DNA of 64,000 nt from Streptococcus thermophilus (GTDB lineage: Bacteria; Actinomycetota; Actinomycetes; Mycobacteriales; Mycobacteriaceae): contig UYIL01000003.1 of the NCBI GenBank assembly GCA_900618065.1, positions 1,736,001 to 1,800,000 of the forward strand, given 5' to 3'. Under the pieces are notes generated by a model. It saw only the letters and a program-made list of their open reading frames with translations, was not told the DNA's origin and searched no databases. How positions within the stretch are numbered: position 1 is the first letter of the stretch; each line of letters opens with the position of its first letter. A program made the position numbers and the translations under genes. This document shows, piece after piece, positions 29,264-39,129 of this stretch.

Positions 29264-30034
29264 TTATCCGTCGAAACGGAACCACCGGATAGTTCCCAAA
29301 ACCGCCAAAATTGTCCAAGCAGACAGCGACATCCACGCGGTGAGGTAGATAGTGCCGTTCAACGCGCCGGTCATCGCGCTCGCGAGCGCCACGGTGGGCA
29401 CCACGTCCCACACCCCAGGCGAGCCGAGGAGCCCGGCGTAGACGACCCACCCCAGTACGGCGAGCAGTAGCAACCAGATCAGGTTCGCGCTTGCCAGCAC
29501 GCTTTCCGACGACTGCGTGCCCCCCAACAGCAACCCCAACGCCGTGAACGCAGTGACACCGATGAGCAGCGTGATCAACGCGAGCAGTGCGCCGCCAACG
29601 GAGACCCGCCATCCTAAGAACAGCGCGATTGCGCCGAGCACGAGAATCTGCACCACCACGGTAGACAGCACGCCGATGACCTTCCCGGCGATGATTGTCC
29701 ACGCTGGCACGCCTGAGGCGCCCGTTCGTTTGAGTGCCCCGTAGCGGCGGTCAAACGCCAGCGCGATGGCTTGCCCGGTGAACCCGGCGCCGGCCGCAGC
29801 GATGGAGAAGACCATGGGCACCAGCTCATCGAGTGTCACCGAGTCGCCAAAAACTGGCACGAAGACGGCACCGATCAAGATGGCCGCTGGCACGATGAGG
29901 TTGAGCAGCAGTTGCTCTCCGTGGCGGAGCATGAGCTTCGACTCGATGCGGCCCTGCGCCGCCGCCATTCTCGCGGCGCTGGCCCGCTGCGGCGCAGGGG
30001 TGAAGGTGCCGGGTGGGAACTGGGTGGTGGTCAT
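29264..30034 (-). CDS. ABC-2-type transporter permease
   Basis: A 256-residue membrane protein with about six hydrophobic segments and the ABC-2 permease pattern (LDELVPMVFSIAAAGAGF; TGQAIALAFDRRYGALK). It pairs with the ATPase gene 4 nt upstream. This pair lies between mptB and ctaA in other corynebacteria as well. The substrate is unknown; position next to haem A synthase and a lipomannan enzyme gives no firm hint. Confidence 0.85.
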   Translation of the reverse strand: MTTTQFPPGTFTPAPQRASAARMAAAQGRIESKLMLRHGEQLLLNLIVPAAILIGAVFVPVFGDSVTLDELVPMVFSIAAAGAGFTGQAIALAFDRRYGALKRTGASGVPAWTIIAGKVIGVLSTVVVQILVLGAIALFLGWRVSVGGALLALITLLIGVTAFTALGLLLGGTQSSESVLASANLIWLLLLAVLGWVVYAGLLGSPGVWDVVPTVALASAMTGALNGTIYLTAWMSLSAWTILAVLGTIRWFRFDG

Positions 30035-30038
30035 CGCG

Positions 30039-30947
30039 TTAGGCCCTCAACTCTTTGCCGGTGAGATCCAAGAAGACGTCCTCCAAACTGCGGCGGCGGG
30101 TGCCCATAGAGGTGATCAGCACACCTTGGCGCGCGGCTTCGCCTGCCACGGCGGCGAGGAGATCCGGGGTCGGGGTGATTGTCAGCTGGTACAGGCCTTG
30201 CTTCATTTCTTGGAGCTCTGGAAAACCCGACACGTCGAAGGGTGCTTTGGTGCGCACTTCCAGCGCACTCACGTTGCCCTCCGCGATAAGTGCAGTTGGG
30301 GCGCCCTCGGCAATGACGGCGCCTTTATCAACGATGACCACGTAGTCCGCCAACTCCTCCGCCTCATTCATGAGGTGCGTGGTGAGGATGATGGTCACCC
30401 CGTCGCGGCGCAAAGCGCTGATGAGCCGCCACACGGTGCGCCGTGACTGGGCATCCATGCCGGCGGTCGGCTCGTCGAGAAAAACGAGCTCAGGGCGCCC
30501 GATGAGCGCCAGCGCAAGCGACAGCCGTTGCTGCTGGCCGCCCGAGAGCCGCCGGTACGTCGTCGATGCCACTGACCGCAGGCCGAGGACGTCCATGAGC
30601 CATTCGGGATCGAGTGGATCTGCGTTGTAGGAGGCGGTGAGATTGAGCATCTCCTTGACGCGGATGCCGGAGTAGGAACCGCCGCCCTGGAGCATGATGC
30701 CGATGCGTTCACGCACCTTCTCCGGTTCTTTCTGCGGATCCATGCCCAAAACGGTGATCGTGCCGGAGTCTGGGGTGGTGAACCCTTCGCACATCTCGAT
30801 CGTGGTGGTTTTGCCGGCACCATTCGGGCCCAGCAGCGCGAGCACTTCACCGCGTCGGGCAGCAAAGGACATCCCGTTGACAGCAGTGGTGCTGCCGAAA
30901 GTCTTCACTACGTCATGAACCCGCAGCGCTACCTGATCCGTACCCAT
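30039..30947 (-). CDS. ABC transporter ATP-binding protein (DrrA-like)
   Basis: A 302-residue ATPase with Walker A GPNGAGKTTT, Q-loop, signature LSGGQQQRLSLAL, Walker B LVFLDEPTAGMD and a switch His in TTHLMNEAEELAD. The C-terminal extension resembles those of export ATPases. It pairs with the ABC-2 permease downstream. Its ATG lies in the first unit of a 26-bp tandem duplication, and a second ATG in the copied unit opens only a six-codon ORF. Confidence 0.92.
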   Translation of the reverse strand: MGTDQVALRVHDVVKTFGSTTAVNGMSFAARRGEVLALLGPNGAGKTTTIEMCEGFTTPDSGTITVLGMDPQKEPEKVRERIGIMLQGGGSYSGIRVKEMLNLTASYNADPLDPEWLMDVLGLRSVASTTYRRLSGGQQQRLSLALALIGRPELVFLDEPTAGMDAQSRRTVWRLISALRRDGVTIILTTHLMNEAEELADYVVIVDKGAVIAEGAPTALIAEGNVSALEVRTKAPFDVSGFPELQEMKQGLYQLTITPTPDLLAAVAGEAARQGVLITSMGTRRRSLEDVFLDLTGKELRA

Positions 30948-30992
30948 TGCCGTCAGTGTAAAACCTTACCCATTGCCGTCAGTGTAAAACCT
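30941..30992. repeat. 26-bp perfect tandem duplication at the mptB / ABC ATPase junction
   Basis: Units 30941-30966 and 30967-30992 are identical. On the minus strand the upstream unit contains the mptB stop (30979-30981) and an ATG at 30973 that reads six codons, MGKVLH, to TGA at 30955-30953. Five bases later comes the true ATPase ATG at 30947. Confidence 0.95.
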
Positions 30993-32622
30993 TGCTGCCG
31001 CGAGCCTTCAACCACACACACGCGACGATTGCGAGAATCAGCACCGAAACGATGAGTAAGGAGTAAATGGTCACCACCGTTCCCGGCGGAAGAGCGAGGC
31101 CGCGGGGCAGCACGAGGAAGCTGAAGACTGCCGAATACCCAGCTACGGCAGCTCGGAAGAAGGTGCGGTTGGCCCATGCAGCCAGCGGCATGATGCCCCA
31201 CAGCGGATACCACGGGTGGACGACGGGGAAGAGGAGCACGAGCACGAGCGTGGCCACGCCTAACCCCCCAACGGGGTGAATCGTGCCCTTGAACGTCGCC
31301 CACAACATGCGCACGCAGAATGCCACTGCGATCACTAGCCCGACGGTGCGTGCGATGACAAGCGTGGCTTCGGAATGGTCGCCCAAGCCCAGCAACTGGG
31401 CGAAGAACGCGGAGATCACCCCGATATCGGTAGTCAGCGACAGCCAACTGCGGATCGACGCTGCCCCGCCTTGGCCCGTCACCCAGCCCAACCCGATACC
31501 TGTTGCCACAGTAACGGCGGCGATGGTGGACACCATGAGCAGTGTTTGCACTGCGGCGGCTTTCACAATGCCCATCCAGCCGCCCCACCGGCGCGCTAAC
31601 GCCATGCCGACGAACCCGAGTGCGAGGAAACCCGGTACTTTCACCATGCCGGCGCAGGTGATCAGCACGCCGGAAACAATAAGCAGCACAACGCGCTGAC
31701 GGTTCTGCAGGCTTGTGCCCAGCGCATCAACGCCGCGCAACCCCAGCTCCAGGCCGACGAGAAGAATGCCCATCATGACGGCCTCGTTGTGGATGCCGCC
31801 AACGAGGTGCAGGATCACCAGCGGGTTGAGTACTCCCATCCACACGGCCACCGCACCCGAGACGTTGCAGCGTCGCGCCAGCGCCACGATGCCCCACGCG
31901 GCCGCCGCGACACCCGCCAGCGACAACAGCCGGTGGCACACCACGCCCCAGAACACCGAGTTGCCTGTCAGGGTCGAGATTCCCGCCGAAATACCCAGAG
32001 CCACCGGGCCGTAGGGGCTGGGAGATTCGGCCCAAATGAACGGCACGGAGCGCGCCAGCGGATCCTCGCGCCCAAGCAGTTCCACAGGCCCGGCGGAATA
32101 GGGATCCATTCCTTGCGCAACAATCGACCCCTGCGCGAGGTAGGAATAAATGTCCTGCGTGAACAGGGGAGCGGTGAACACCAGGGGCGCCACCCAGACC
32201 GCGAATGTGCGCAGCAGCACCGGCACGCCAACACGCGACGGCCCGCCGCCAGCTCCGACGAAGGTGCCCATGAGCAACCACGCCAGAACAACGAAGGCGA
32301 CGCCCAGCAGCACAATGCTTGACGACGCCACCATCATCCGGCCCATCAACGCCCCGAAAGGGAAAGATCCGTAGGCGTTGTTCACCACGGGAAGCGCGCC
32401 GCCGCCTAGGCCGCCGAGTCCCATGAGCAAGGTTCCGGTGAGGCCGACAACACGCAGCACTTCAAAGCGGTTGCGTTCCCAGACGCTGGGTTGGACTGAG
32501 GGGGTGCCCTCGATCATCCTCGCGTGCAGTTCCGCGGAGCGCGAGCCCGGCCGGCCTAAGCGGGGCAGCTCGCCCGTGAAGCGGGCAAGTGGCTGCTTGG
32601 AGTCGGCGGGGCGGATTTTCAC
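30979..32622 (-). CDS. mptB: Polyprenol-phosphate-mannose-dependent alpha-1,6-mannosyltransferase, MptB-like
   Basis: A protein of about 547 residues with roughly a dozen hydrophobic segments, a GT-C glycosyltransferase of the MptB family. The loop FTQDIYSYLAQG with DPYSAGP is the expected acidic catalytic region. MptB extends the alpha-1,6-mannan core of lipomannan on the outer face of the membrane. I chose the GTG at 32622; the frame stays open to 32691. Its C-terminal K-V-L-H and stop lie in a 26-bp duplication. It diverges from sufR. Confidence 0.88.
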   Translation of the reverse strand: MKIRPADSKQPLARFTGELPRLGRPGSRSAELHARMIEGTPSVQPSVWERNRFEVLRVVGLTGTLLMGLGGLGGGALPVVNNAYGSFPFGALMGRMMVASSSIVLLGVAFVVLAWLLMGTFVGAGGGPSRVGVPVLLRTFAVWVAPLVFTAPLFTQDIYSYLAQGSIVAQGMDPYSAGPVELLGREDPLARSVPFIWAESPSPYGPVALGISAGISTLTGNSVFWGVVCHRLLSLAGVAAAAWGIVALARRCNVSGAVAVWMGVLNPLVILHLVGGIHNEAVMMGILLVGLELGLRGVDALGTSLQNRQRVVLLIVSGVLITCAGMVKVPGFLALGFVGMALARRWGGWMGIVKAAAVQTLLMVSTIAAVTVATGIGLGWVTGQGGAASIRSWLSLTTDIGVISAFFAQLLGLGDHSEATLVIARTVGLVIAVAFCVRMLWATFKGTIHPVGGLGVATLVLVLLFPVVHPWYPLWGIMPLAAWANRTFFRAAVAGYSAVFSFLVLPRGLALPPGTVVTIYSLLIVSVLILAIVACVWLKARGSKVLH

Positions 32623-32687
32623 ACCGGTCAGTGTACAAAACCACGCCAGCAGTAGACCCCCGTTGCAGAGCCCAAACGATTTAAGGC

Positions 32688-32702
32688 ACACTAGTGATGT
32701 CT
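32688..32702. promoter_or_regulatory. Candidate SufR operator in the mptB-sufR gap
   Basis: ACACT, five bases, then TGTCT lies 35 nt upstream of the sufR ATG. Mycobacterial SufR sites are described as ACACT-N5-TGTGA, so the second half matches only three of five bases. Autoregulation of the suf operon would fit the position. Confidence 0.3.
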
Positions 32703-32736
32703 AAAGGTGTTGTGAGTTCACGGAAAGGAGACGGCA

Positions 32737-33435
32737 ATGGCAGTCACCCGTTCCACTGACGGCGAGACGCGCCGCCTGATCATGTCCGCGATGCTCACGT
32801 CGCGGCCTGTGACCGTCGCCGAACTGGCTGAGAAGGTGGGCATCGCGCCCGCCGGCGTGCGCAGGCACCTAGACAAACTGCTTGCAGAAGGTCTGGCGGA
32901 ACTCGCCGAGGCCGACACAACCGGCCCTGCCACCCGCGGCCGCCCGGCAAAGCACTACCAGCTCACCCGCAACGGCCGTGAACGCAACGGGCACGGTTAC
33001 GACGATCTCGCGCTGGCGGCGTTCGCTGAAGTGGAAGCCCTCGGCGGGCGTGACGCGGTGAAGAATCTCGCCCGGAGACGTGCGGAGAAGGTGCTGGGTG
33101 ATGTTGCTGGTGAAGGGGACGTCGATAAGCGAACGCGTGATGTCGCAGCCGCTTTCGCAGCCCATGGCTACGCCGCGAACGCGGACAACGTAGGCTCGTC
33201 TCTGCAACTGTGCCAGCATCACTGTCCCGTTTACGCGGTCGCCGCTGAATACCCGGAGATATGTGAAGCCGAGCACGAGCTGATCGCGGAGCTCGTTGGA
33301 GCCGCTGTGTCCCCGCTGGCGCTCATCGCCAACGGGGACGGCGTCTGCACAACCCACATCAGCCGCGCTGACGGCACTGCAAGCAATGCCCAAGCTGGAG
33401 GAACCCACAAGGAAAGGAGCGGAGACGATGACTAG
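32737..33435 (+). CDS. sufR: Fe-S-responsive suf operon repressor SufR
   Basis: A 232-residue regulator with an N-terminal winged helix ([13 protein letters not shown] and VRRHLDKLL, about residues 25-47). The C-terminal cysteines LCQHHCPV and EICEAE match the Fe-S ligand pattern of SufR. With its cluster it represses the suf operon; cluster loss relieves repression. A strong aaaggag site precedes the ATG. Its last 8 nt overlap sufB. Confidence 0.93.
   Translation: MAVTRSTDGETRRLIMSAMLTSRPVTVAELAEKVGIAPAGVRRHLDKLLAEGLAELAEADTTGPATRGRPAKHYQLTRNGRERNGHGYDDLALAAFAEVEALGGRDAVKNLARRRAEKVLGDVAGEGDVDKRTRDVAAAFAAHGYAANADNVGSSLQLCQHHCPVYAVAAEYPEICEAEHELIAELVGAAVSPLALIANGDGVCTTHISRADGTASNAQAGGTHKERSGDDD
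33120..33130 (+). repeat. Iterated 11-mer, copy 7
   Basis: Inside sufR; read as V-D-K-R. Confidence 0.8.
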
Positions 33436-34873
33436 TACGACTCCCGCACCCGGCCTGGAAAAGCCGATGAATGACGATGAGATTATTGAGTCGATGGGCC
33501 CGTACAACTACGGGTGGCACGACTCCGACGAGGCTGGTGCGGCCGCCCGCCGCGGCCTCGACGAGCAGGTCGTGCGCGACATCTCCGCAGCCAAGAATGA
33601 GCCGGAGTGGATGCTCGAGCAGCGCTTGAAGGCACTGGACATCTACAACAAGAAGCCGCTGCCGACGTGGGGCCCGGATCTGTCCGGCATTGATTTCGAC
33701 CAGATCAAGTACTTCGTCCGCTCCACCGAGAAGCAGGCCACCAGCTGGGAGGACCTGCCGGAGGACATCAAGAACACCTACGACAAGCTGGGCATCCCGG
33801 AGGCTGAGAAGCAGCGCCTCGTCGCAGGTGTCGCTGCGCAGTACGAGTCCGAGGTCGTCTACCACAAGATCCGCGAGGACTTGGAGGAGCAGGGTGTCAT
33901 CTTCGTTGACACCGACACCGGTCTGCGCGAATACCCGGAGCTGTTCAAGGAGTACTTCGGTTCCGTCGTCCCGGCTGGCGACAACAAGTTCTCCGCGCTG
34001 AACGCTGCTGTGTGGTCCGGCGGTTCCTTCATCTACGTGCCCAAGGGTGTGCACGTGGAGATCCCGCTGCAGGCATACTTCCGCATCAACACCGAGAACA
34101 TGGGCCAGTTCGAGCGCACCCTCATCGTCGTCGACGAGGACGCCTACGTCCACTACGTCGAGGGCTGCACCGCCCCGATCTACCAGTCCGACTCGCTGCA
34201 CGCGGCCGTGGTGGAGATCATCGTGAAGAAGAACGCGCGCTGCCGCTACACCACGATCCAGAACTGGTCCACCAACGTCTACAACCTGGTCACCCAGCGT
34301 GCCCGCGCCGAAGAAGGTGCCACAATGGAGTGGGTCGACGGCAACATCGGCTCCAAGGTGAACATGAAGTACCCGGCTGTCTGGATGACCGGCCCGAACG
34401 CCCGCGGCGAGGTCCTCTCCGCGCAGTTCTGTGGCGAAGGCCAGACCCAGGACACCGGTGCCAAGGTCGTCCACATGGCGCCGAATACGTCCTCCAACAT
34501 CGTGTCCAAGTCCGTCTCCCGCAACGGCGGCCGCGCAGCCTACCGCGGTCTGGTGCAGATCAACGCCAACGCGAAGAACTCCACCTCCAACATCGAGTGC
34601 GACGCACTGCTGGTGGACAACATCTCGCGCACCGACACCTACCCGTACAACGACATCCGCAACGATCACGTCACCCTGGGCCACGAGGCCAAGGTGTCCA
34701 AGGTCAGCGAAGAGCAGCTGTTCTACCTGATGTCGCGCGGCATCTCCGAGGAAGACGCGATGGCGATGATCGTCCGCGGCTTTATCGAGCCGATCGCCAA
34801 GGAGCTCCCGATGGAGTACGCGCTCGAGCTCAACCGCCTCATTGAACTGCAGATGGAAGGATCGGTGGGTTAA
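33428..34873 (+). CDS. sufB: Fe-S cluster assembly protein SufB
   Basis: A 481-residue scaffold subunit of the SufBCD complex. The beta-helix core includes [31 protein letters not shown] and the catalytic region with NCARCRYTT-like [12 protein letters not shown]. The C-terminal RGI(S)[12 protein letters not shown] contacts SufC. The ATG at 33428 overlaps the sufR stop. No intein interrupts it, unlike in some mycobacteria. Confidence 0.97.
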   Translation: MTSTTPAPGLEKPMNDDEIIESMGPYNYGWHDSDEAGAAARRGLDEQVVRDISAAKNEPEWMLEQRLKALDIYNKKPLPTWGPDLSGIDFDQIKYFVRSTEKQATSWEDLPEDIKNTYDKLGIPEAEKQRLVAGVAAQYESEVVYHKIREDLEEQGVIFVDTDTGLREYPELFKEYFGSVVPAGDNKFSALNAAVWSGGSFIYVPKGVHVEIPLQAYFRINTENMGQFERTLIVVDEDAYVHYVEGCTAPIYQSDSLHAAVVEIIVKKNARCRYTTIQNWSTNVYNLVTQRARAEEGATMEWVDGNIGSKVNMKYPAVWMTGPNARGEVLSAQFCGEGQTQDTGAKVVHMAPNTSSNIVSKSVSRNGGRAAYRGLVQINANAKNSTSNIECDALLVDNISRTDTYPYNDIRNDHVTLGHEAKVSKVSEEQLFYLMSRGISEEDAMAMIVRGFIEPIAKELPMEYALELNRLIELQMEGSVG

Positions 34874-36055
34874 TTGACCGAGACCGTTACGAAGAAGGAA
34901 CGCGTCGGCAACGCCACGTTCCACGACAACAAGGGCGACCTGTTCGCCTCCTACGACGTCAACGACTTCGAGGTTCCGCAGGGCCGCGACGAAATCTGGC
35001 GTTTCGTGTCCCTGCGCCGCCTGCGCGGGCTGCACAACGGCACCTTCCCGGAACAGGGTGAGGCACAGGTCAACGTCTCCGGTCCCGCCGAGGTCACCGT
35101 CGAGCAGGTTGCGCCTGGCGACGAGCGGCTCAAGACCACGACCGCCCCCGTCGACCGCATCGCTGCCCAAGCATGGACCTCCATGCCGCACGCGACGGTC
35201 GTGTCCATTCCGGCCAACGCCGAGCTGAGCGAGCCGGTAGTCATCACCACCACCGGTGCAGGTCTGGACGTGACCACATTCTCCGGCATCCACATCGAGG
35301 TGGGCCAGAGCGCGACTGCCACCATCCTGGTGAAGTACGAGGGTTCCGGCACCCACGCCGACAACGTCAACTTCGTCATCGGCGACAACGCGCAGGTCAA
35401 CGTCGTGGTCGACGAGCAGTGGAACAACGACGCCGTGCACGTCGGTGCCCAGAGCATTGTCTGCGGCCGTGATGCCGTGCTGCGCCACACCGTTGCCACC
35501 TTCGGCGGCGAACTGGTCCGCAACACTCCGCGCGTGAAGTACGCCGGTTCCGGCGGCGACGTTGAGTTGACCGGTGTTTACTACGCCGACGACGGGCAGT
35601 ACATCGAAAACCGCCTGCTGGTGGACCACAACCACCCGTACTGCCGCTCCAACGTGCTGTACAAGGGTGCGCTCCAGGGCGACAAGAACTCCAAGCTTCC
35701 CGACGCGCGTACCTGCTGGGTCGGCGACGTGCTCATCCGCTCAAACGCGTCCGGCACGGAGACCTACGAGGCTAACCGCAACATCGTGCTCACCGACGGC
35801 GCCCGCGCTGACGCGATCCCGAACCTCGAGATCGAGACCGGTGACATCCCGGGCGCAGGCCACGCCGCCACCGTTGGCCGATTCGACGAGGAGCAGTTGT
35901 TCTACCTCAAGTCCCGCGGTATCCCCGATGGCGAGGCACGCCGCCTCATTGTCCGCGGCTTCTTCAACGAGGTTCTCAACCGCATCCCGGTTGAGAATGT
36001 GCGCGAAGAGCTGATTAACCGCGTCTCCGGCGAGCTCGAGAACGTCGAACTGTAA
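34874..36055 (+). CDS. sufD: Fe-S cluster assembly protein SufD
   Basis: A 393-residue paralogue of SufB and its partner in SufBC2D. Typical C-terminal segments are LLVDHNHPYCRSNVLYKG, KLPDARTCWVGDV and RGIPDGEARRLIVRGFFNEVL. The only good start is a TTG directly after the sufB TAA with no gap, so translation is probably coupled to sufB. A hairpin lies just after its stop. Confidence 0.96.
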   Translation: MTETVTKKERVGNATFHDNKGDLFASYDVNDFEVPQGRDEIWRFVSLRRLRGLHNGTFPEQGEAQVNVSGPAEVTVEQVAPGDERLKTTTAPVDRIAAQAWTSMPHATVVSIPANAELSEPVVITTTGAGLDVTTFSGIHIEVGQSATATILVKYEGSGTHADNVNFVIGDNAQVNVVVDEQWNNDAVHVGAQSIVCGRDAVLRHTVATFGGELVRNTPRVKYAGSGGDVELTGVYYADDGQYIENRLLVDHNHPYCRSNVLYKGALQGDKNSKLPDARTCWVGDVLIRSNASGTETYEANRNIVLTDGARADAIPNLEIETGDIPGAGHAATVGRFDEEQLFYLKSRGIPDGEARRLIVRGFFNEVLNRIPVENVREELINRVSGELENVEL

Positions 36056-36084
36056 CTTGGTGCCCCGCGTATTGGGCCACCAAG
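36056..36084 (+). promoter_or_regulatory. Hairpin between sufD and sufC
   Basis: CTTGGTG (36056-36062) pairs exactly with CACCAAG (36078-36084), extended after one mismatch by three G-C pairs, loop gcgtatt. No T-tract follows. It may stabilise the upstream sufB-sufD message or tune SufC, which is needed in two copies per complex. Confidence 0.6.
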
Positions 36085-36112
36085 ATAAAACCCCATTAAA
36101 GGAAAGAGCACT

Positions 36113-36868
36113 ATGTCCACGCTTGAAATCAAGAACCTTCACGCTTCGGTCCTCCCGCTCGAGGAGGGGCAGGAGCCGACCCCGATCCTCAAGGGCGTCA
36201 ACCTGACCATCAACTCCGGTGAGACCCACGCCATCATGGGCCCGAACGGCTCCGGCAAGTCCACCCTGGCCTACACCCTGTCCGGCCACCCGTCCTACGA
36301 GGTGACCGACGGCGAGGTGCTTCTCGACGGCGAGAACATCCTCGACATGGAAGTCGACGAGCGCGCACGCGCCGGCCTCTTCCTGGCCATGCAGTACCCG
36401 GTCGAGGTCCCGGGCGTGTCCTCATCGAACTTCATGCGCTCCGCTGTTACCGCTGTGCGCGGCGAGGCACCGAAGCTGCGCGAGTGGGTTCAGGAGCTCA
36501 ACCAGGCCCGCGACGACCTGAAGATCGACCCGTCGTTTTCCGAGCGCGCTGTGAACGAAGGCTTCTCCGGTGGTGAGAAGAAGCGCCACGAGGTCATGCA
36601 GCTCGCCCTGATGAAGCCGAAGTTCGCTGTGATGGACGAGACCGACTCCGGTCTCGACGTCGACGCGCTGCGCATTGTCTCTGAGGGCATTAACCGCTAC
36701 CAGCAGGAGACCGACGGCGGCATCCTGATGATCACCCACTACCAGCGCATCCTCAACTACGTGCGCCCGGACCACGTCCACATTTTCGCGGACGGCGTGA
36801 TCAAGCACTCCGGCGGCTTTGAGCTGGCTGAGAAGCTCGAGTCCGAGGGATACGAGGCGTTCGTCTAA
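36113..36868 (+). CDS. sufC: Fe-S cluster assembly ATPase SufC
   Basis: A 251-residue ABC-type ATPase of SufBC2D. Walker A is [13 protein letters not shown], the signature region [13 protein letters not shown] and Walker [17 protein letters not shown] with SufC-type Asp. The [11 protein letters not shown]-loop is also characteristic. A strong aaaggaaag site precedes the ATG. The stop is followed immediately by the sufS ATG. Confidence 0.97.
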   Translation: MSTLEIKNLHASVLPLEEGQEPTPILKGVNLTINSGETHAIMGPNGSGKSTLAYTLSGHPSYEVTDGEVLLDGENILDMEVDERARAGLFLAMQYPVEVPGVSSSNFMRSAVTAVRGEAPKLREWVQELNQARDDLKIDPSFSERAVNEGFSGGEKKRHEVMQLALMKPKFAVMDETDSGLDVDALRIVSEGINRYQQETDGGILMITHYQRILNYVRPDHVHIFADGVIKHSGGFELAEKLESEGYEAFV

Positions 36869-38125
<1,257 letters not shown>

Positions 38126-38147
38126 CCATGGCGTTCTAGGGAGCACT

Positions 38148-38597
38148 ATGAACTTAGAAGCGATGTATCAAGAGGTCATCCTCGACCACTACAAGAACCC
38201 GCAGAACGCCGGCCTGCGCGATCCCTTCGATGCCGAGGTGCACCACGTCAACCCTTCCTGCGGCGATGAGCTGACCCTGCGCGTGCAGCTGTCGGAGGAC
38301 GGGAACACCGTTGAGGACATCTCCTATGATGCGGTCGGGTGCTCGATCTCGCAGGCGTCGACAAGCGTTCTCACGGAGGAGGTCATTGGCCTGCCTGTCG
38401 CAGAGGCAATGAAGAAGCTCGATGCCTTCGAGCTGATGATCACCTCCAAGGGCGAGGAAGAAGGCGACCCAGGAATGATCGGCGATGGCATTGCCTTTGC
38501 CGGTGTAGCGAAGTTCCCCGCACGCGTGAAGTGCGCCCTGCTCGGCTGGAAAGCATTCCAGGCCGCGACGAGCGATGCGCTGAACGAGAAGGAGTAG
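38148..38597 (+). CDS. sufU: SufU zinc-dependent sulfur transfer protein
   Basis: A 149-residue IscU-like protein with conserved cysteines in NPSCGDEL, VGCSISQAS and RVKCALLGW. The insertion between the second and third Cys is of the SufU type. In Gram-positives SufU accepts sulfur from SufS by zinc-ligand exchange. The ATG at 38148 has a gggag site. Confidence 0.94.
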   Translation: MNLEAMYQEVILDHYKNPQNAGLRDPFDAEVHHVNPSCGDELTLRVQLSEDGNTVEDISYDAVGCSISQASTSVLTEEVIGLPVAEAMKKLDAFELMITSKGEEEGDPGMIGDGIAFAGVAKFPARVKCALLGWKAFQAATSDALNEKE

Positions 38598-38599
38598 AC

Positions 38600-39097
38600 A
38601 TGACCAACCCCACCGACAACACGTTCAACAACGCTGTCGACGAGAACGGCGAACTCGCCCCGACCGACATGGAAACCGCCCAGGCGGCTCAGGAAGCTCA
38701 AGAAGATCAGGAGAAGAACGGATCCTCCAGCTTCGACGGGCCCGGTGAGCGCCCGGAGCAGACCGAAGAGCAGATTCAGATCGCCGCTGATGTCGCCGAG
38801 TACATGCACGACGTCATCGACCCCGAACTGGGGATCAACGTCGTCGACTTGGGCCTCGTCTACGACCTGTGGATCGAAGAGGACGGCGGAAAGAAGACAG
38901 CTGTGATCAGCATGACACTGACCTCGCCGGCGTGCCCGCTGACCGATGTCATCGAAGAGCAGGTCGAAGCCGCCGCTGTCGGCTCTGGCACTGTCGACGC
39001 CATCGCCCTGCACTGGGTCTGGATGCCGCCGTGGGGCCCGCACATGATCACCGAGGACGGCCGCGAGCAGCTGCGTGCCCTCGGGTTTGCCGTTTAG
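38600..39097 (+). CDS. sufT: SufT / MIP18-family Fe-S assembly protein
   Basis: A 165-residue protein. Residues about 60-165 form a DUF59 (MIP18) domain with the conserved DPELGINVVDLGLVYD and the Cys in LTSPACPLTD. The first 55 residues are acidic, Gln/Glu-rich and probably disordered. SufT helps mature Fe-S proteins. Two bases separate it from sufU. It ends the suf operon. Confidence 0.93.
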   Translation: MTNPTDNTFNNAVDENGELAPTDMETAQAAQEAQEDQEKNGSSSFDGPGERPEQTEEQIQIAADVAEYMHDVIDPELGINVVDLGLVYDLWIEEDGGKKTAVISMTLTSPACPLTDVIEEQVEAAAVGSGTVDAIALHWVWMPPWGPHMITEDGREQLRALGFAV

Positions 39098-39129
39098 GTG
39101 ATTTGACCGCGGGGGTAGAGTGACCCCTT

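Noticed and set aside
33359..35635. Minus-strand open frame of 758 codons under sufB/sufD
   Set aside because: Shadow frame; Val/Asp/His-rich and without domains.
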